DNA of 64,000 nucleotides from the NCBI GenBank assembly GCA_036924285.1, contig JAYKYS010000008.1, positions 13,935,001 to 13,999,000 on the forward strand, written 5' to 3'. The notes under the pieces are model-generated. The model ran no database searches. It worked only from the letters and a program-made list of their open reading frames with translations, and was not told where the DNA came from. Positions within the stretch are counted from its first letter, which is position 1. Every line of letters starts with the position of its first letter. Made by a program: the position numbers and the translations under genes. Shown here one piece after another: positions 10,588 through 21,144 of this stretch. Source of the stretch: Asterella californica. Its lineage: Eukaryota; Streptophyta; Marchantiopsida; Marchantiales; Aytoniaceae.

Positions 10588-11702
10588 TTTTCGCGCACCT
10601 ACTGCCTTGTTGCACCAGCGGAAGCACTAACTCAGTAGGTCGCAAACTTTACACCGCTAACCTGCAAACACAATCACAAGTTAGCGTCCATGCACCACTT
10701 ACCTTAGTTCTGTTTGGTCCGGACCGGAGTCGGACCGTCTCCCTAATCATCAAGCTCAGCAATCCTAAGTCCCGACTTAGATCCGCCTAAGTCGGTCCCA
10801 AACATGAGCAAGCCATAATATGACTTGGGGCGGACTTCCCATAAAGTCCAGGGTCCTAAACGGTGCCTCCAGCACACCTAGCGGCCCAATCGCCCGTGAT
10901 GTCCGCCTGGGTCTAGGCTCCCGAACGGTGGTCTAACCCGCCGACTCGTTCCCTAGTCTTGCCCCAGCCCTTACGTCGTTCTTAAGTCTAGACCTCCAAG
11001 TCTAGATCGGAACGTGCATTGGAACTGGCCCAGCCATCACCTCATGCCCCCAGAGTCCGCCCGCCGAACCTTGGGGTCGGGTGACTCGTCCTGGCCCACC
11101 CAGGCATCGAGCCCCCCTCATATATACTTCTGGGGATCGGCGGCCCCGCCCTCCTCTTTGGTCCCTGAAAATTATACCACAACCCGATTGTGGTTCGGCC
11201 ATAACTTCCAGCTCGGAGGTCAGATCGAGGAGTGTTATATATCACTAGAAAGCTCTCGACGAGACCTTTCCAATGATACCTCACTCGCCTCGAGATCTTT
11301 CGTGGAGCTCCGTCCATGACCTAAAACGTCCCTGGAGCTCCAACACTTAGCAGTTTTTCTGAAAACCTGTGGTCCAGATCCATGGTCGAACCCTGTGGTT
11401 CGTCTGCGTCTCGGACTCACGTCTCGGTCCCGCGTCTCAGACCTATGTCTGAGACTCATGTTTCAGTCCGTTCCCAGACTCGCCCCCTTAGGTCAGCGTT
11501 CGTCTGGGACCCTCTTGGGGTAGGCCCTTATGTCCTAACCCAAGGTTCTAATCTTGGTTCAGAGAACCACTTAGGGTTCATCTGATCCCGACTTGCCGGC
11601 CAAGCCTTTAAGTCCTACTCGCAGCGTTCACAACCTAGCGCAAGTCCGCTAGAGTTCTGTTGTTCGCGTCTGCGCTCGATCTTGAGAATGAGGGGCGCGA
11701 CA
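10588..11702 (-). repeat. 5' LTR of the minus-strand Ty3/gypsy element
   Basis: Direct repeat of 4451-5567. On the minus strand it begins TGTCGCGCCCC at 11702 and is followed by the primer-binding site. Differences from the 3' LTR are mostly but not only transitions, plus indels in the GTCTCGGAC tract near 11390-11450. Confidence 0.93.
11235..11241 (-). promoter_or_regulatory. Candidate TATA box in the 5' LTR
   Basis: The minus strand reads TATATAA within GATATATAACAC, and the same motif is at 5097-5103 in the 3' LTR. A second AT-rich candidate (GTATATATGAGG) lies further downstream near 11117-11130. LTRs carry the element's Pol II promoter, but which motif is used cannot be told from sequence. 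Confidence 0.35.
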
Positions 11703-11707
11703 GTGTT
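11703..11707. repeat. Target-site duplication, right copy (GTGTT)
   Basis: Matches 4446-4450 exactly and supports a single integration event for the minus-strand LTR element. Confidence 0.8.
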
Positions 11708-12319
11708 GCACGAGATATAAGTGAGTCTGTCTTTACACGTGACGACTCATCTTCCGCTCGCATTCGATGATGTAAGATGTTAGGTCAGATTGGAGAGGAT
11801 AGTAGAGATGCTAGAGCATTGCATTTGTCAATGACTTGTCCTACTGAAGAGACGATCACTTTGTTGCGTTTTCTTCAACCTCCACCGGGTGTTCTCTCAC
11901 CACTTGAGATTCAAGACTATAAGCATGAGGAGCAATTATGTCTCTATATATCTTTGTTTTTTCAGACCTTGTGTAAAGCTCCACGTCTATCCTCTAGAGA
12001 TCTATCTGGGATGGTCTACGAGCACTTATGAGATTGTTTTCAGACAGACGATCCTTCTAGTAGCCTCACATCGCTTTTTCAGATAGCGACAGCAGTAGCT
12101 TATGGACATATCTCTCATTCTATAGCTCAAGTATTGGAGACAGCTAGACTATTGGTCATGATGAAAGATGAAAGATAGACTCGACGGATAACCATCGGCG
12201 AGATTTTCTTACTACTTACTAGTCGTACTATTGTTCTTCAGGTTTTGAGATACTTTTCAAGACCTCCTCTGTCCTCATCAGTTTGGAGTTGTTCTCTTGC
12301 ATTAGGACCTCTCTTGGAC

Positions 12320-12796
12320 ATCCATCCGATTGGGTTGTCATACAAGTGGATGTGAAAAATACTTTTAATAGTATTTCTCGTGCTTTCATCTTTAGAGAGC
12401 ATATGAATGTCAGTGGATCTCTAGCGAATCTTGTTCTCTTCATACGATCGTTCTATGATTCTTCCTCCTCAACACGGTCTTTCGGTAGAGAGAGTTACAG
12501 TCATCGACTCCGCTGCAGATACTCGTCAAGAAGACCCTTTGTGTGGACCTCTCTTTGCCTTAGCTCACTATAGAGCTCTCTTGACCACCGCCTTGGTTGC
12601 TCCATGTTGTATTTGTTCATCTATAGTTGATAACACGCATATCATAGGTCTGGCGGACCAAGTCTGTGATCCATTTGATTACCTCATCTCTCAATTGGTC
12701 TTGATAGGGTTGGGAGTGAAGGTGTCAAAGTGCAGCTTGGTCTCTCATAAGTATTCCGTCGGACCTCTAGCTCCCAGAGGACTTTGTTACACCTAG
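12320..12796 (+). pseudogene. Non-LTR reverse transcriptase domain, frameshifted
   Basis: The first frame gives WVVIQVDVKNTFNSISRAF, the A-motif Asp region of non-LTR RTs. After a frameshift near 12440-12480 the reading continues RVTVIDSAADTRQEDPLCGP (the RQGDPL-type B motif, with Glu for Gly) and IVDNTHIIG, where this family's catalytic pair is Asp-Asp. Here the second Asp reads Asn, explained by one G-to-A transition. It continues LVLIGLGVKVSKCSLVS. Catalytic loss is therefore visible in addition to frame loss. Confidence 0.75.
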
Positions 12797-13539
12797 AGAT
12801 GGTTTACGTATCCTCGGAGTATCGGTGGGTTCAGAGGACTTCGTCTCTCGATTCTTAGATGTTGCTATGACGGAAGACGTTTTGCATATTGAGGATCTCC
12901 TTAGGTTAGAGATCCTCAAGTTGCCTTTGGTATCTTTTCCTCTTCCAAAGCACGTCGTCCGGGTTACTTACTCATGACAATACTTTCATCTCCTGTCTTC
13001 ATCTTACGTCTTAGAAAGTTTGATAGGAGGATCATGAGGATCTTTGACGACATCTTAGGACCGAAGATCTTTGAGTGTGTGACAGAACCTCTCGGATGCA
13101 GACAGACATCATTATCCATATCATGTGACGAGGTGGGTTTATTATCTACGGAGGAGACTACTCCGATAGTCTTTTTCGATAGTTGTAGTTTTTGAGTCCT
13201 CTCACCACCTTGGCTCCGTTGTCGTTTGTTCGTGCGAGATAGATCTATCCTAGAGAGCTCCGTGACAAAGATGGAGAATGGTTCTTACTCACTACAGATG
13301 TGTCTCCATGAGACAAGAGATAGTTTGACTCTTGAGATACGAGAGACACATCCTCGATTCGATACCTTAATTATCGATGGATCTCGCGAACTACAGTCCT
13401 CTTTGACGGGATATCACTTCAGCAGGTTCTTCATGCACTTTTAGTTGATATTTTCATCTCATGGGATACTAGAGCTCGACTCCGCTCTTGTTCGGACAAG
13501 GGCGCAGACTCCTAGCTCATAGCTCGATCTTGCATTAGA

Positions 13540-14100
13540 ATGTTCCGACTCGCACTGAATATATTTTCTACATCGATGATATTTCGCTTAGGTTTGGTCC
13601 AGCCTGTTACTTCGACATTGTTCACATGCAAGTGCGGTGTCTCGCTCAAAACCTCGGGTCAACATCTTACTAGTTGTCCTTACGATGGAGAGCAGATAGT
13701 TACTCATGGTGCCATCATGGAAGTTGTGTTTGCTATAGCAAGAGAGAGCTGTTACATGATGTGGAGAGAGCGTTGATATATCTTTCAGACTGGAGTGTCA
13801 CTGGAAGCTGACTTGTACATGATGAAGGAGGATCATGTCTCAATGATAGATGTGGTTGTCACGGATCCAACACGAGATTCGGTGACGACACAAGTGATCA
13901 CACATCTCTCAAGATGAGCTGCAGACGTGGTGGTAGCAACGAAGGTGACCAAGTATAGAGATATGTAAGAGAGACATCACTTCATCCCCCTAGCCTTGGA
14001 GATTTATGGATCAGTAATCTCGGAGTTTGATGATTTTTTCCAAGATTGTGCCAGAACCTACCATGAGAGACGTCACGGATACCACTTTTCTTTTCTTTTT
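13540..14100 (+). pseudogene. C-terminal finger and restriction-like endonuclease region of the non-LTR element
   Basis: The finger reads CKCGVSLKTSGQHLTSC, followed by an IVTH segment. In the same frame an in-frame TGA at 13774-13776 sits at a likely Trp (RWYIF context). Then come SLEADLY, MIDVVVTDP and VVVATKVTKYRDM, with the Asp...Asp...Lys-xx-Lys-Tyr spacing seen in restriction-like endonucleases of non-LTR elements. Later TGA (near 13918) and TAA (near 13968) codons break it further. The nuclease call rests on motif order alone. Confidence 0.55.
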
Positions 14101-14490
14101 TGCCGCTACGTTCTTTAGACAACAAGTTTCTAGTGCTCTACAAAGAGCTTTAGCGGACGCGGTCAAGAGAGCAATTGCAGTAGGCGATGCTACTTTATGT
14201 GCACTTGTTGTATGCAAGAATGATGATTTACAGATGTGTGATATTTTAAGACTAATATGTTACTTTAAGAGCTATTGATAGCGGGACATAGCCCCGGTGT
14301 TCTTTCTCCTCTCGAGATATTTGTTGCTTGATCATTCGGGTCTCTCTTTCCCTTGTTCGGCTTGATGAGGTCTTTCCATCCGTTGGCTATTCAATGCATC
14401 ACATGTTTTATAGAACATGCAGACTCACCAATAGCAGCCTACTCTATGGACTTACAGGACAGCCGAGAACTCCAAGTGTACAGTATTACT

Positions 14491-14851
14491 GGGAGTCAAA
14501 GTTAAACATAAAGATTCTTGGACGTCCGAAAGGAAAATAGTCGGAATAATAATTCGTCCAACTTTGTTTACGAATGTGGTTCATAGAGAAGCGATGTTTT
14601 GGATTACTAAAATTGTATCGTAATTAATCATTTTTTATGTGAAACAGTTAGAATTTATAAGCCTAGCATTCAGTTTCTCATTACAACAAATCACATTCCA
14701 AACGGATGAAAAACGAATAAAGAAATGTTACAGATGATTTCGTGTGGACACCTCCAGAAATGTTCTCAAATATCATCCAAGAATGTCAGTCAAATTCTTA
14801 ATTCTACCCAGGGAGAAAGAATATATAGGAAAAGTTCCAACTTTGACTCCC
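14491..14851. mobile_element. MITE, CAAAGTT-TIR family, copy 1
   Basis: The left end GGGAGTCAAAGTTAAAC is mirrored by the right end TTCCAACTTTGACTCCC. It has no coding capacity. It aligns along most of its length with 58924-59225, for example in the segments AAAGATTCTTGGACGTC and CATTACAACAAATCACATTC. The target duplication is not clean at this copy. Confidence 0.8.
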
Positions 14852-15016
14852 TTACGGTACACTTGGCTTAACACACGTTACTAATTGCACAACGTTTCTT
14901 GAAGGCTTCTTGGCTCGTCGTTGCTTCTTGCACATTCACTTATGCATTTTCCTCGACGTTTCTAGTCTTGGCGGTCTGAAGCAAGTCTTTTCCAACGTTC
15001 ATGGAGACTAATAGAA

Positions 15017-15317
15017 GGTTTCAAACATAGGGGTCTGTCATATACATACAGATTCTGCGACAAGGTCTACAGTGATCGTCGATGGATGTCAAACGGACCA
15101 GTAGCAGACATGATTATATGAGTTCATGAAATACGTTGACAGAACTTTCATCTGCATTTTAAATGATCTAATTAATCACGGCCATGGACTAAGCGACTCA
15201 GTCCGTGATCATATATATGACGGACACCTTCGACAATGCCCGTCGGACTAAACCGTTGAGTCTGTCCCGAGCTATTACGGACAAGATCGTGACTCCCCAT
15301 GGCCGATGTTTGAAACC
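15017..15317. mobile_element. MITE, GGTTTCAAACAT-TIR family, copy 1
   Basis: The ends are GGTTTCAAACATAG and GATGTTTGAAACC in inverted orientation. Internally it matches 40168-40461, including AAACGGACC, ACATGATTA, GGACTAAGCG and CAGTCCGTGAT. It is non-coding and about 300 bp. The superfamily is not assigned. Confidence 0.7.
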
Positions 15318-15884
15318 CCCTCATGTTCGAAATGCCAGCTGCTGTCTCTCTGGGTGACTGCAGTTTGGATCGAAAAGTACAGTCGTTCCTGGTGCACCAC
15401 GTGAACCATAACGTCGTGGTAGCTTATAGATTGACCGGCAGTGTGAATCCAAACACCGATGGTGAAACGTCATCCTCCAGCTGGGAATACTTTGGACATG
15501 ATGCTCCTTGTCCATTCCAACACTTGGGCTGCAGCTGGACAGGACCAGAAAGCATGAAGAATGTCTTCACTCTTCTGTAGGTCGCATGGGCTCAAGTCTA
15601 CTGACACCTGGCTGCCTCCAGCCACCGCCTTGTGGTTAGGATTCGTTTTTGTTAACGTCAGAACGATGATGGGGAGATCTCCGTTTCCAGAACTCTACTA
15701 GTTACAAGAGTGAACACTAAAAGTGTCGTTAACTTTGCAGTTAACGCTAGAGTTTAACTCTATTCGTATGAACCCATGTTGTGTGAGTCTGCATGGTGCT
15801 ATCAGCTTGTAAATGATCAGATATTGTTATTATCACGTACGTCAAGGTACTTAATAAGAGTAAAGTTAATGTGTTACAAAATCA

Positions 15885-16255
15885 AAAACTCCAAATATAC
15901 TCCAAAAAGCAAGTTCCTGATTCGACTGCATGGATTGCATTTTGGATCTTGAAAGTGCTTTTGGATCTGTATTCTCATGTATTTTGCAGAATTTACTCTA
16001 TTTCGGCGAGTTATGCAAATTGCAAAATACTTATTTGATGAGGAAATTACTAATTATTATTATTAAAAATCCAAATATACTCCAAATATAGTCCAAAAGC
16101 AAGTTCCTGATTCGATTGCATGGATTGCATTTTGGATCTTGACAGTGCTTTTGGATCTGTATTCTCATGTATTTTTGCAGAATTTACTCTATTTCGACGA
16201 GTTATGCAAATTGCCAAATACTTATTTCATGAGGAAATTCCTAATTATTATTATT
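15885..16255. repeat. Tandem duplication of about 185 bp
   Basis: Two adjacent copies share CCAAATATACTCCAAA, GCAAGTTCCTGATTCGA, TGCATGGATTGCATTTTGG and GAGTTATGCAAATTGC. Starts are at about 15885 and 16065. The second has an 11-bp insertion near its start. They are about 95 percent alike. Non-coding. Confidence 0.9.
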
Positions 16256-16321
16256 AAAGATATTATTAGTGGCCTTCTCTGTGATCTCGGAGGAGATTGA
16301 ATACGAGAGAGGAGAAATGAA

Positions 16322-16365
16322 GAAATTAATTACGGCAGGCCTGCCGGCCTGCCGTAATTAATTTC
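16322..16365. repeat. Perfect hairpin, 20-bp stem, 4-nt loop
   Basis: GAAATTAATTACGGCAGGCC is followed by TGCC and then by its exact reverse complement. A nested GGCAGGCCTGCC palindrome lies in the left part. No terminator-type T run follows. Confidence 0.95.
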
Positions 16366-17190
16366 AGTTTCCATTTTCCAGTATCGAGGAGCAATAAAGG
16401 AAACTCATCATAAGGAACTGATTCATAGCCCGGAGTACCGACACAGAAACCGGTTGGTCAAGAGCGGGAGGTTCCCATTTTGGCTTTTACTTCTCGCGTC
16501 AAAGATATCGGATCTCCGCTGCAAACCCTCCCGAAACTCGATGTTAGAATAGTAGTTCTGACAGAAATTTAATGTTACCCCAAAGAGACAAAGAAAAAGA
16601 AGATGCTTTTACTGTGGGGCGGTCTGTGTCTCTGGCGCTGCCCGCAAGCAGCCAGTGACCAGAAGTCCCCTGTTCTCATCCTGTTTAGGTACCGGTACAT
16701 TCATAACACCCACATACCTAACCACAGGTCAGCAACATATAAACAGTGGGATACCCCACCGGAATTAGTTTTCGTTTTAATTTGTACGATTAGTTTTTAT
16801 AGATTTGTTTAGCTTATCGACACGACACTGTGTCTATTTGTCATGTTTTTATTTGCTTTCAAAAACTGGTAATCTAGGGTTCAAAATGATCATAATCTTT
16901 AAAACTATAAAATAGACTACAAATATTTTCAAAATCTAATAGATTGAAAAACCGTAAAAAAAAAATTACATACTGCAATGTCGATCACTGGTTGAAAATA
17001 TATTCTTTCTTGAAATTTGACAAGTTCCCTTGTTGAGCTGACTCTTAGTACTGTAAAGAGTAATCTCACTATAGTGACTTACCCGTATGAAACTGAAATC
17101 TATTTTCATCGAAATTGTATTTTTTGAAAAAATTCACCTGAACTTGTGAAAATATAATATATTTTCCAAAAACAATTTTTATCATCACAA
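16366..17190. other. AT-rich spacer, no gene seen
   Basis: No supported coding or structural feature beyond an A run near 16956-16966 and short ORFs at chance length. Confidence 0.5.
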
Positions 17191-17257
17191 AGGTTCGTAC
17201 TTGCAACCTCTACCTAGTCTTCCAAGCATGGACCCACACCACCTGAGCTACCTCAAC
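17191..17257 (-). repeat. tRNA-derived (SINE-like) sequence
   Basis: The minus strand reads a clear Pol III A box, TAGCTCAGGTGG (17239-17250), and about 40 nt later a degenerate B box, AGTACGAACC (17192-17201), two mismatches from GGTTCGAACC. The flanking words (AGGTAGAGGTTGCAAG) resemble the anticodon-to-T-arm part of a tRNA. No complete acceptor stem is seen, so a SINE head or tRNA relic is more likely than a functional tRNA gene. Confidence 0.45.
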
Positions 17258-17784
17258 TTTGATACTAGTAGAGTTTGGGACATTTATACCGCAATTTTGT
17301 GGTTCCATAACCCTACGGGTATGGTAGCGTAGCTGGGCCGAGACCGACCGACCTGTCCGATGTCGAAGCTAACCTTTACCTAACCTAAGTTCAAAGCCTT
17401 AACCTAGACTAAGTTAGATTGTGCGGATTAAATTACAGTAAGTTCTCTCCGCAAATTCAGCCGGCGGCGCATCATCCTCCACATCGTGACTCGTGACGAT
17501 CCCAGAAATTTGTAGGAACCTCGTACTTCGCGGAGCCTACAAAGCTGCCTTTTCTCATTTGTCAGTGTCCTTGGCTACCACGCAGATTCGCCACATTGCA
17601 GGTGCAGGAGATAAGTAATTTATTTGTGCAAGAAATTGTTGGAATATACATTTCACCTGTTATTTACATGCGTCAGTATAGTTATACGTCGATTATGAAA
17701 ACCGGGAAGGAGAGGAAAAGTTTTTGTTGTATATGAAAACGGACGGATAATATCCTGGTGAAAACCGGAAAAAAAGGAGTAGCG

Positions 17785-18395
17785 ATCACGGACGGATGGA
17801 GTATTATAGCCCCTGTTATGTCTCGCAATGATTTCTTACTTGTTGTGATCGTCCATGTCGTAGATCGACGTGGTAGTGAACTATCGAACGTGGTTATCTT
17901 TGTAAATGATTTTCTTTTAAATACAAAAAAGCTGAAATGATAAACGTGAAATCTGAAATAATCACTTGATCGACTGACTGAGATGGATTACCACGCCAAC
18001 TAGACGAACTGTCTTCCTGGATTGAAGTCATCTCAATTTGGATAACGTGACGATAGTGTATGATACATAGTAAACAAAGAGCTACGCTTGCAATGGAATT
18101 GCATGGATAAGTGTTAACGATATTTTCACATCTAATTCTTTTTTGATTTTTATAATAATTCCATCTGTCTATTTTTTGCTAATTTTTTCTACTGCAATTT
18201 TCATGGTACTTTCGTATGTTATTTCTTTTCACTTTTTGGTTTTCACAATGCATCCGTCTGTGCGAGACTATGCATTAGCGATTTATCCGAATGTATCTTT
18301 TTTTATTTTTCTTTGTGATTTTTACATTCAATAGACTCCATCTATTTGTTCTCGTTATCTTTTTTGTTTTTCACCACCACTCCATCCGTTACACG
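17785..18395. repeat. Possible decayed inverted-repeat element
   Basis: ACGGACGGATGGAGT near 17788-17802 has a weak inverted counterpart, ACTCCATCCGT, near 18380-18390, around an AT-rich core. The sequence GACATATAGCTATGCTAACG just beyond recurs in altered form near 58558-58585. The inverted words are short, so boundaries and class are uncertain. Confidence 0.25.
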
Positions 18396-18470
18396 GCCAA
18401 AACTTCCTCTTTCCTGTTCGATTTTCAAAATCGACATATAGCTATGCTAACGAATAGCAATAACGAGTAA

Positions 18471-18849
18471 GAGAAATTTGCAGAAATTTGCTTGATCATA
18501 CCCCCAGTACGTTCCGTGAGCTTGATCATACCCCTCTTAGCTTTTGGTTGCTTGATCATACCTCTGACAGATTATTGACAGTAGAACCAGTCATTTTATT
18601 TTTTGGTTCATCATTTTAGTACTTTCAACCTCGACTAAATATCACTGTAATTCAAAATATTTGACATTAAGGAAGCGTCTCATTCCTCTAATATATGCAG
18701 TCTCACATCTGAATAACATCACAAAGTGACTGGTTAGACAGGCAATAGCCAGTCAGGGGTGTGATCAAGCCAGATAACGTTAAGAGGGGTATGATCAAGC
18801 TCACGGAACCTATTGGGGGTATGATCAAGCAAATTTCTGGAGAAAGTTG
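18471..18849. mobile_element. Mutator-like MITE with 10-bp flanking repeat
   Basis: The element body is 18481-18839. The outer 59 bp of the two arms are inverted copies with about three mismatches, and weaker similarity continues to about 135 bp. Each arm carries three copies of GCTTGATCATACCCC or close variants (left near 18490, 18520 and 18550; right as reverse complements near 18760, 18786 and 18815). Flanks GAGAAATTTG (18471-18480) and GAGAAAGTTG (18840-18849) match at 9 of 10. Long TIRs with a 9-10 bp duplication are the hallmark of Mutator-like elements. There is no coding capacity. Confidence 0.8.
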
Positions 18850-19504
18850 ATTGCTTCTCTGTTTAGTATTGACTTCCGTAGCAAGCTGCCGCTTGGTCCT
18901 TGAGTGAAACTAGTTTGCTTTGGCTTTCGTGGACGCTCTCATTTCGGCACATCCCTCCGTTTCCTTTAGTCTATAGTGGATAGTCTTAAACATCATAAAC
19001 TGCATGTTAAGGATGGTATTAAGACTTGACTAAGTTAGAGGTAATTAGACCGCACTAAACCACTACAGCAACTCCACGGGTATTTATTATATGTGTAGTT
19101 TCGTGAAGTATTCAGGTATCCACTTCACACATGATCTACTGTAAGCTCATTTTAATTTTTGGATATTTTCCAGTTTCTATTTTCTAACTGAAGCACAACG
19201 TTTTGACACATGTTCCATAACTGGAAATATAATCTGAAAAGAACCTTCTGATTCTGGAGAAAAAATGAATCTTGTAAATCCAATAAAACCTCGTTATATT
19301 CACTTTCGCACTGAATGAAAATTTCCAAAATAGTCAAGACTCATTATGCTCACAACATACCATTTCACCAAGTCTATGACTATGAAGGTTTCAGTGTAGT
19401 GATTCAAGGTTTTCTAAATTCAGGAATGAAGTAATAAACAACTTTATTCAGGTTCAACCACAGTCATGTATGCAGTCAGGGGCAATCAAGAGAACTGCAT
19501 TACG

Positions 19505-19675
19505 TCCAAAACATGTACCGCTGAAACAAAAACGTTTGCGATGAAAAGAAAAGCCACGAAAAGATGGCCCTAAAACTATCGACGGAAAACTCCGTCCGCA
19601 GAAATGGAAGCCGTGGATTTTCTTACGCGGAAACGCCGCGCGCTGAAATGCCGTGCGTGTATGCGGCAGCATACC
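19505..19675. repeat. Degenerate short-period repeat (TTTC-GCGG words)
   Basis: Read on the minus strand, a T-run followed by GCG or CCG recurs about every 18-25 nt (TTTCAGCG, GTTTCCGCG, TTTCTGCGG, GTTTTCCGTC, GTTTCAGCGG, GTTTTGGACG). The open minus-strand frame here (19454-19672) is Phe/Arg-rich as a by-product. Class unknown. Confidence 0.4.
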
Positions 19676-19849
19676 AATAGTCTACAGTAGGTTTAAGGGG
19701 GTGCATACTGTGTATAGTTCTCGAATGTAGTCCAGGTAACTGCGCATGGTTGTTCATCAGTTACTGCACGGTGTGTGTAGCAGTAATTTGTCTGTTTACT
19801 GATGCCCTCAACAGCAACTTTACTACCATCCTGTCGGGTTACTGCAACC

Positions 19850-21144
19850 CAATAAGGTATGAAGAACCTTTTCTTTCTCGGGTGTCGGGGCCCCACTAAA
19901 AGTATACCCTAAACTCCTACTGACCGACCCTACCCCCCGGTTAAAAAGCAGTAGACACTGCCGTCAAGACTCTCTCAGTCACGGCGTTGTTATGTAATCT
20001 GTTATTCATCATGAAGTCTAGTCATTTCTCATATACGTACGTAGTGAATCAGACTGAGTGATCGTGCCATTACTGTTTTTGTTTACGTAATCCAAGAAGA
20101 AACTGTAGTTCGACGCTGTTGAGTTGTTGATTAGTTTCAGCACTGTTTTGTACTTGATTTGTTAGGGGCCAATAAGTATGGGCTGCTCACAATTATTCAG
20201 ATCCTTTATCTGAATAACTTACTGATATCTCCAGTATATCACTTCTGAGTCAGATAACAGTCCTCTTGATAACACCTTTGATTGAATAGCTATTAACAGA
20301 AAAACTAATTACTTTCCACTTCGTTTATCACTTTATTATTTTTAATCTTGATTAATTCCTCTGCAATTCAGGTGAATATTTTTCCCCACAGCATTGTAGA
20401 TCGAATTGTATTTTATATTTTGGTAAACACATAAATATATTGTAATAAATTATTTTAAAATATCAGTTTTTTCTATAACTATTAAATGTTACGCAACCCT
20501 GGAGTTCCCAGTAGATCCAGACGGAACATGTAAGAGTAACGGTGAATCTCGCGCTGCTACGAGTATAAGACTATCTAAAGACTGGACGAAAAATATCTAA
20601 TCTAAGACTTAAGACTTTTAATCTGATCGAAGACGGGATGAAAAATATAATGTGAATTAATTTACACATTAATTTATAACTTAAAAAAGTTAATGCAGAC
20701 GTTAATGAAATGAAAGCATTCCGACTTTCTAAGTATTATATAAGAGGTGAATATCATAATTACTAATACGTCTGAAAAATGAATGTGTACAATCTGACAA
20801 AGTAAATGGTTCACAATGGATAGTCATGAGGGATCTTTTGACAAATGCAGACTTCTCACACTCTACTTAACACTTGTCAGTATCGTACATACCTTGATTC
20901 GTGTGTCCCATTGCAGTTGCCTACTGTAGTCGATTGTAGTTTTCATTGTAGTCTACTGCCGTCTCCACTCCGTCGTGGTACTCAACGCTTCCAAACTAAA
21001 TCCTTCTCATCCGTTCTGACAGATCAGTGTGTCAGAATGATCATTCGTCGAAATGAGGATTGGGTATCAAGAACATGATGATCACGAGTTGGTTCAAGAT
21101 GTGCGACAAACATCGATGCTCATCGTCGATTCTTGATTCTAGAT
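19850..21144. other. Spacer, no gene seen
   Basis: AT-rich sequence without convincing coding or repeat structure. Confidence 0.45.

Larger units (their letters stand above)
4451..11702 (-). mobile_element. Ty3/gypsy chromovirus-type LTR retrotransposon, defective
   Basis: About 7.25 kb bounded by 1.1 kb direct repeats and a matching GTGTT duplication. In minus-strand order it holds a 5' LTR, a primer-binding site, a disrupted gag, a CCHC zinc knuckle, protease, reverse transcriptase, RNase H, integrase, chromodomain, a polypurine tract and a 3' LTR. Pol is broken by a 1-nt deletion near 8484-8489, TGA codons at 8065-8067 and 7558-7560, and a 1-nt insertion in the run at 6921-6924. About 480 bp of gag lies in the opposite orientation. 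The LTRs differ by roughly 2-3 percent by eye plus small indels, so this insertion is older than the one at 27308-34473. Chromodomain Ty3 elements usually target heterochromatin. Confidence 0.95.
11708..14240 (+). mobile_element. Decayed non-LTR (LINE-type) retrotransposon
   Basis: Coding fragments run in one direction across about 2.5 kb in shifting frames: an uncharacterised N-terminal part (11777-12031), reverse transcriptase (12320-12800), a connecting region (about 12785-12980, containing GLRILGVSVGSEDF), a CxC...HxxxC finger (near 13630-13680) and a C-terminal nuclease-like region (13780-14100). The order RT, finger, nuclease-like domain with a KVTKY motif resembles non-LTR elements that carry a restriction-like endonuclease. 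Stops and frameshifts are frequent, so it is inactive. It is the target of the LTR element on its left. Confidence 0.75.

Noticed and set aside
16322..16365. Rho-independent terminator
   Set aside because: No T run follows and the DNA is eukaryotic. Treated as a palindrome.
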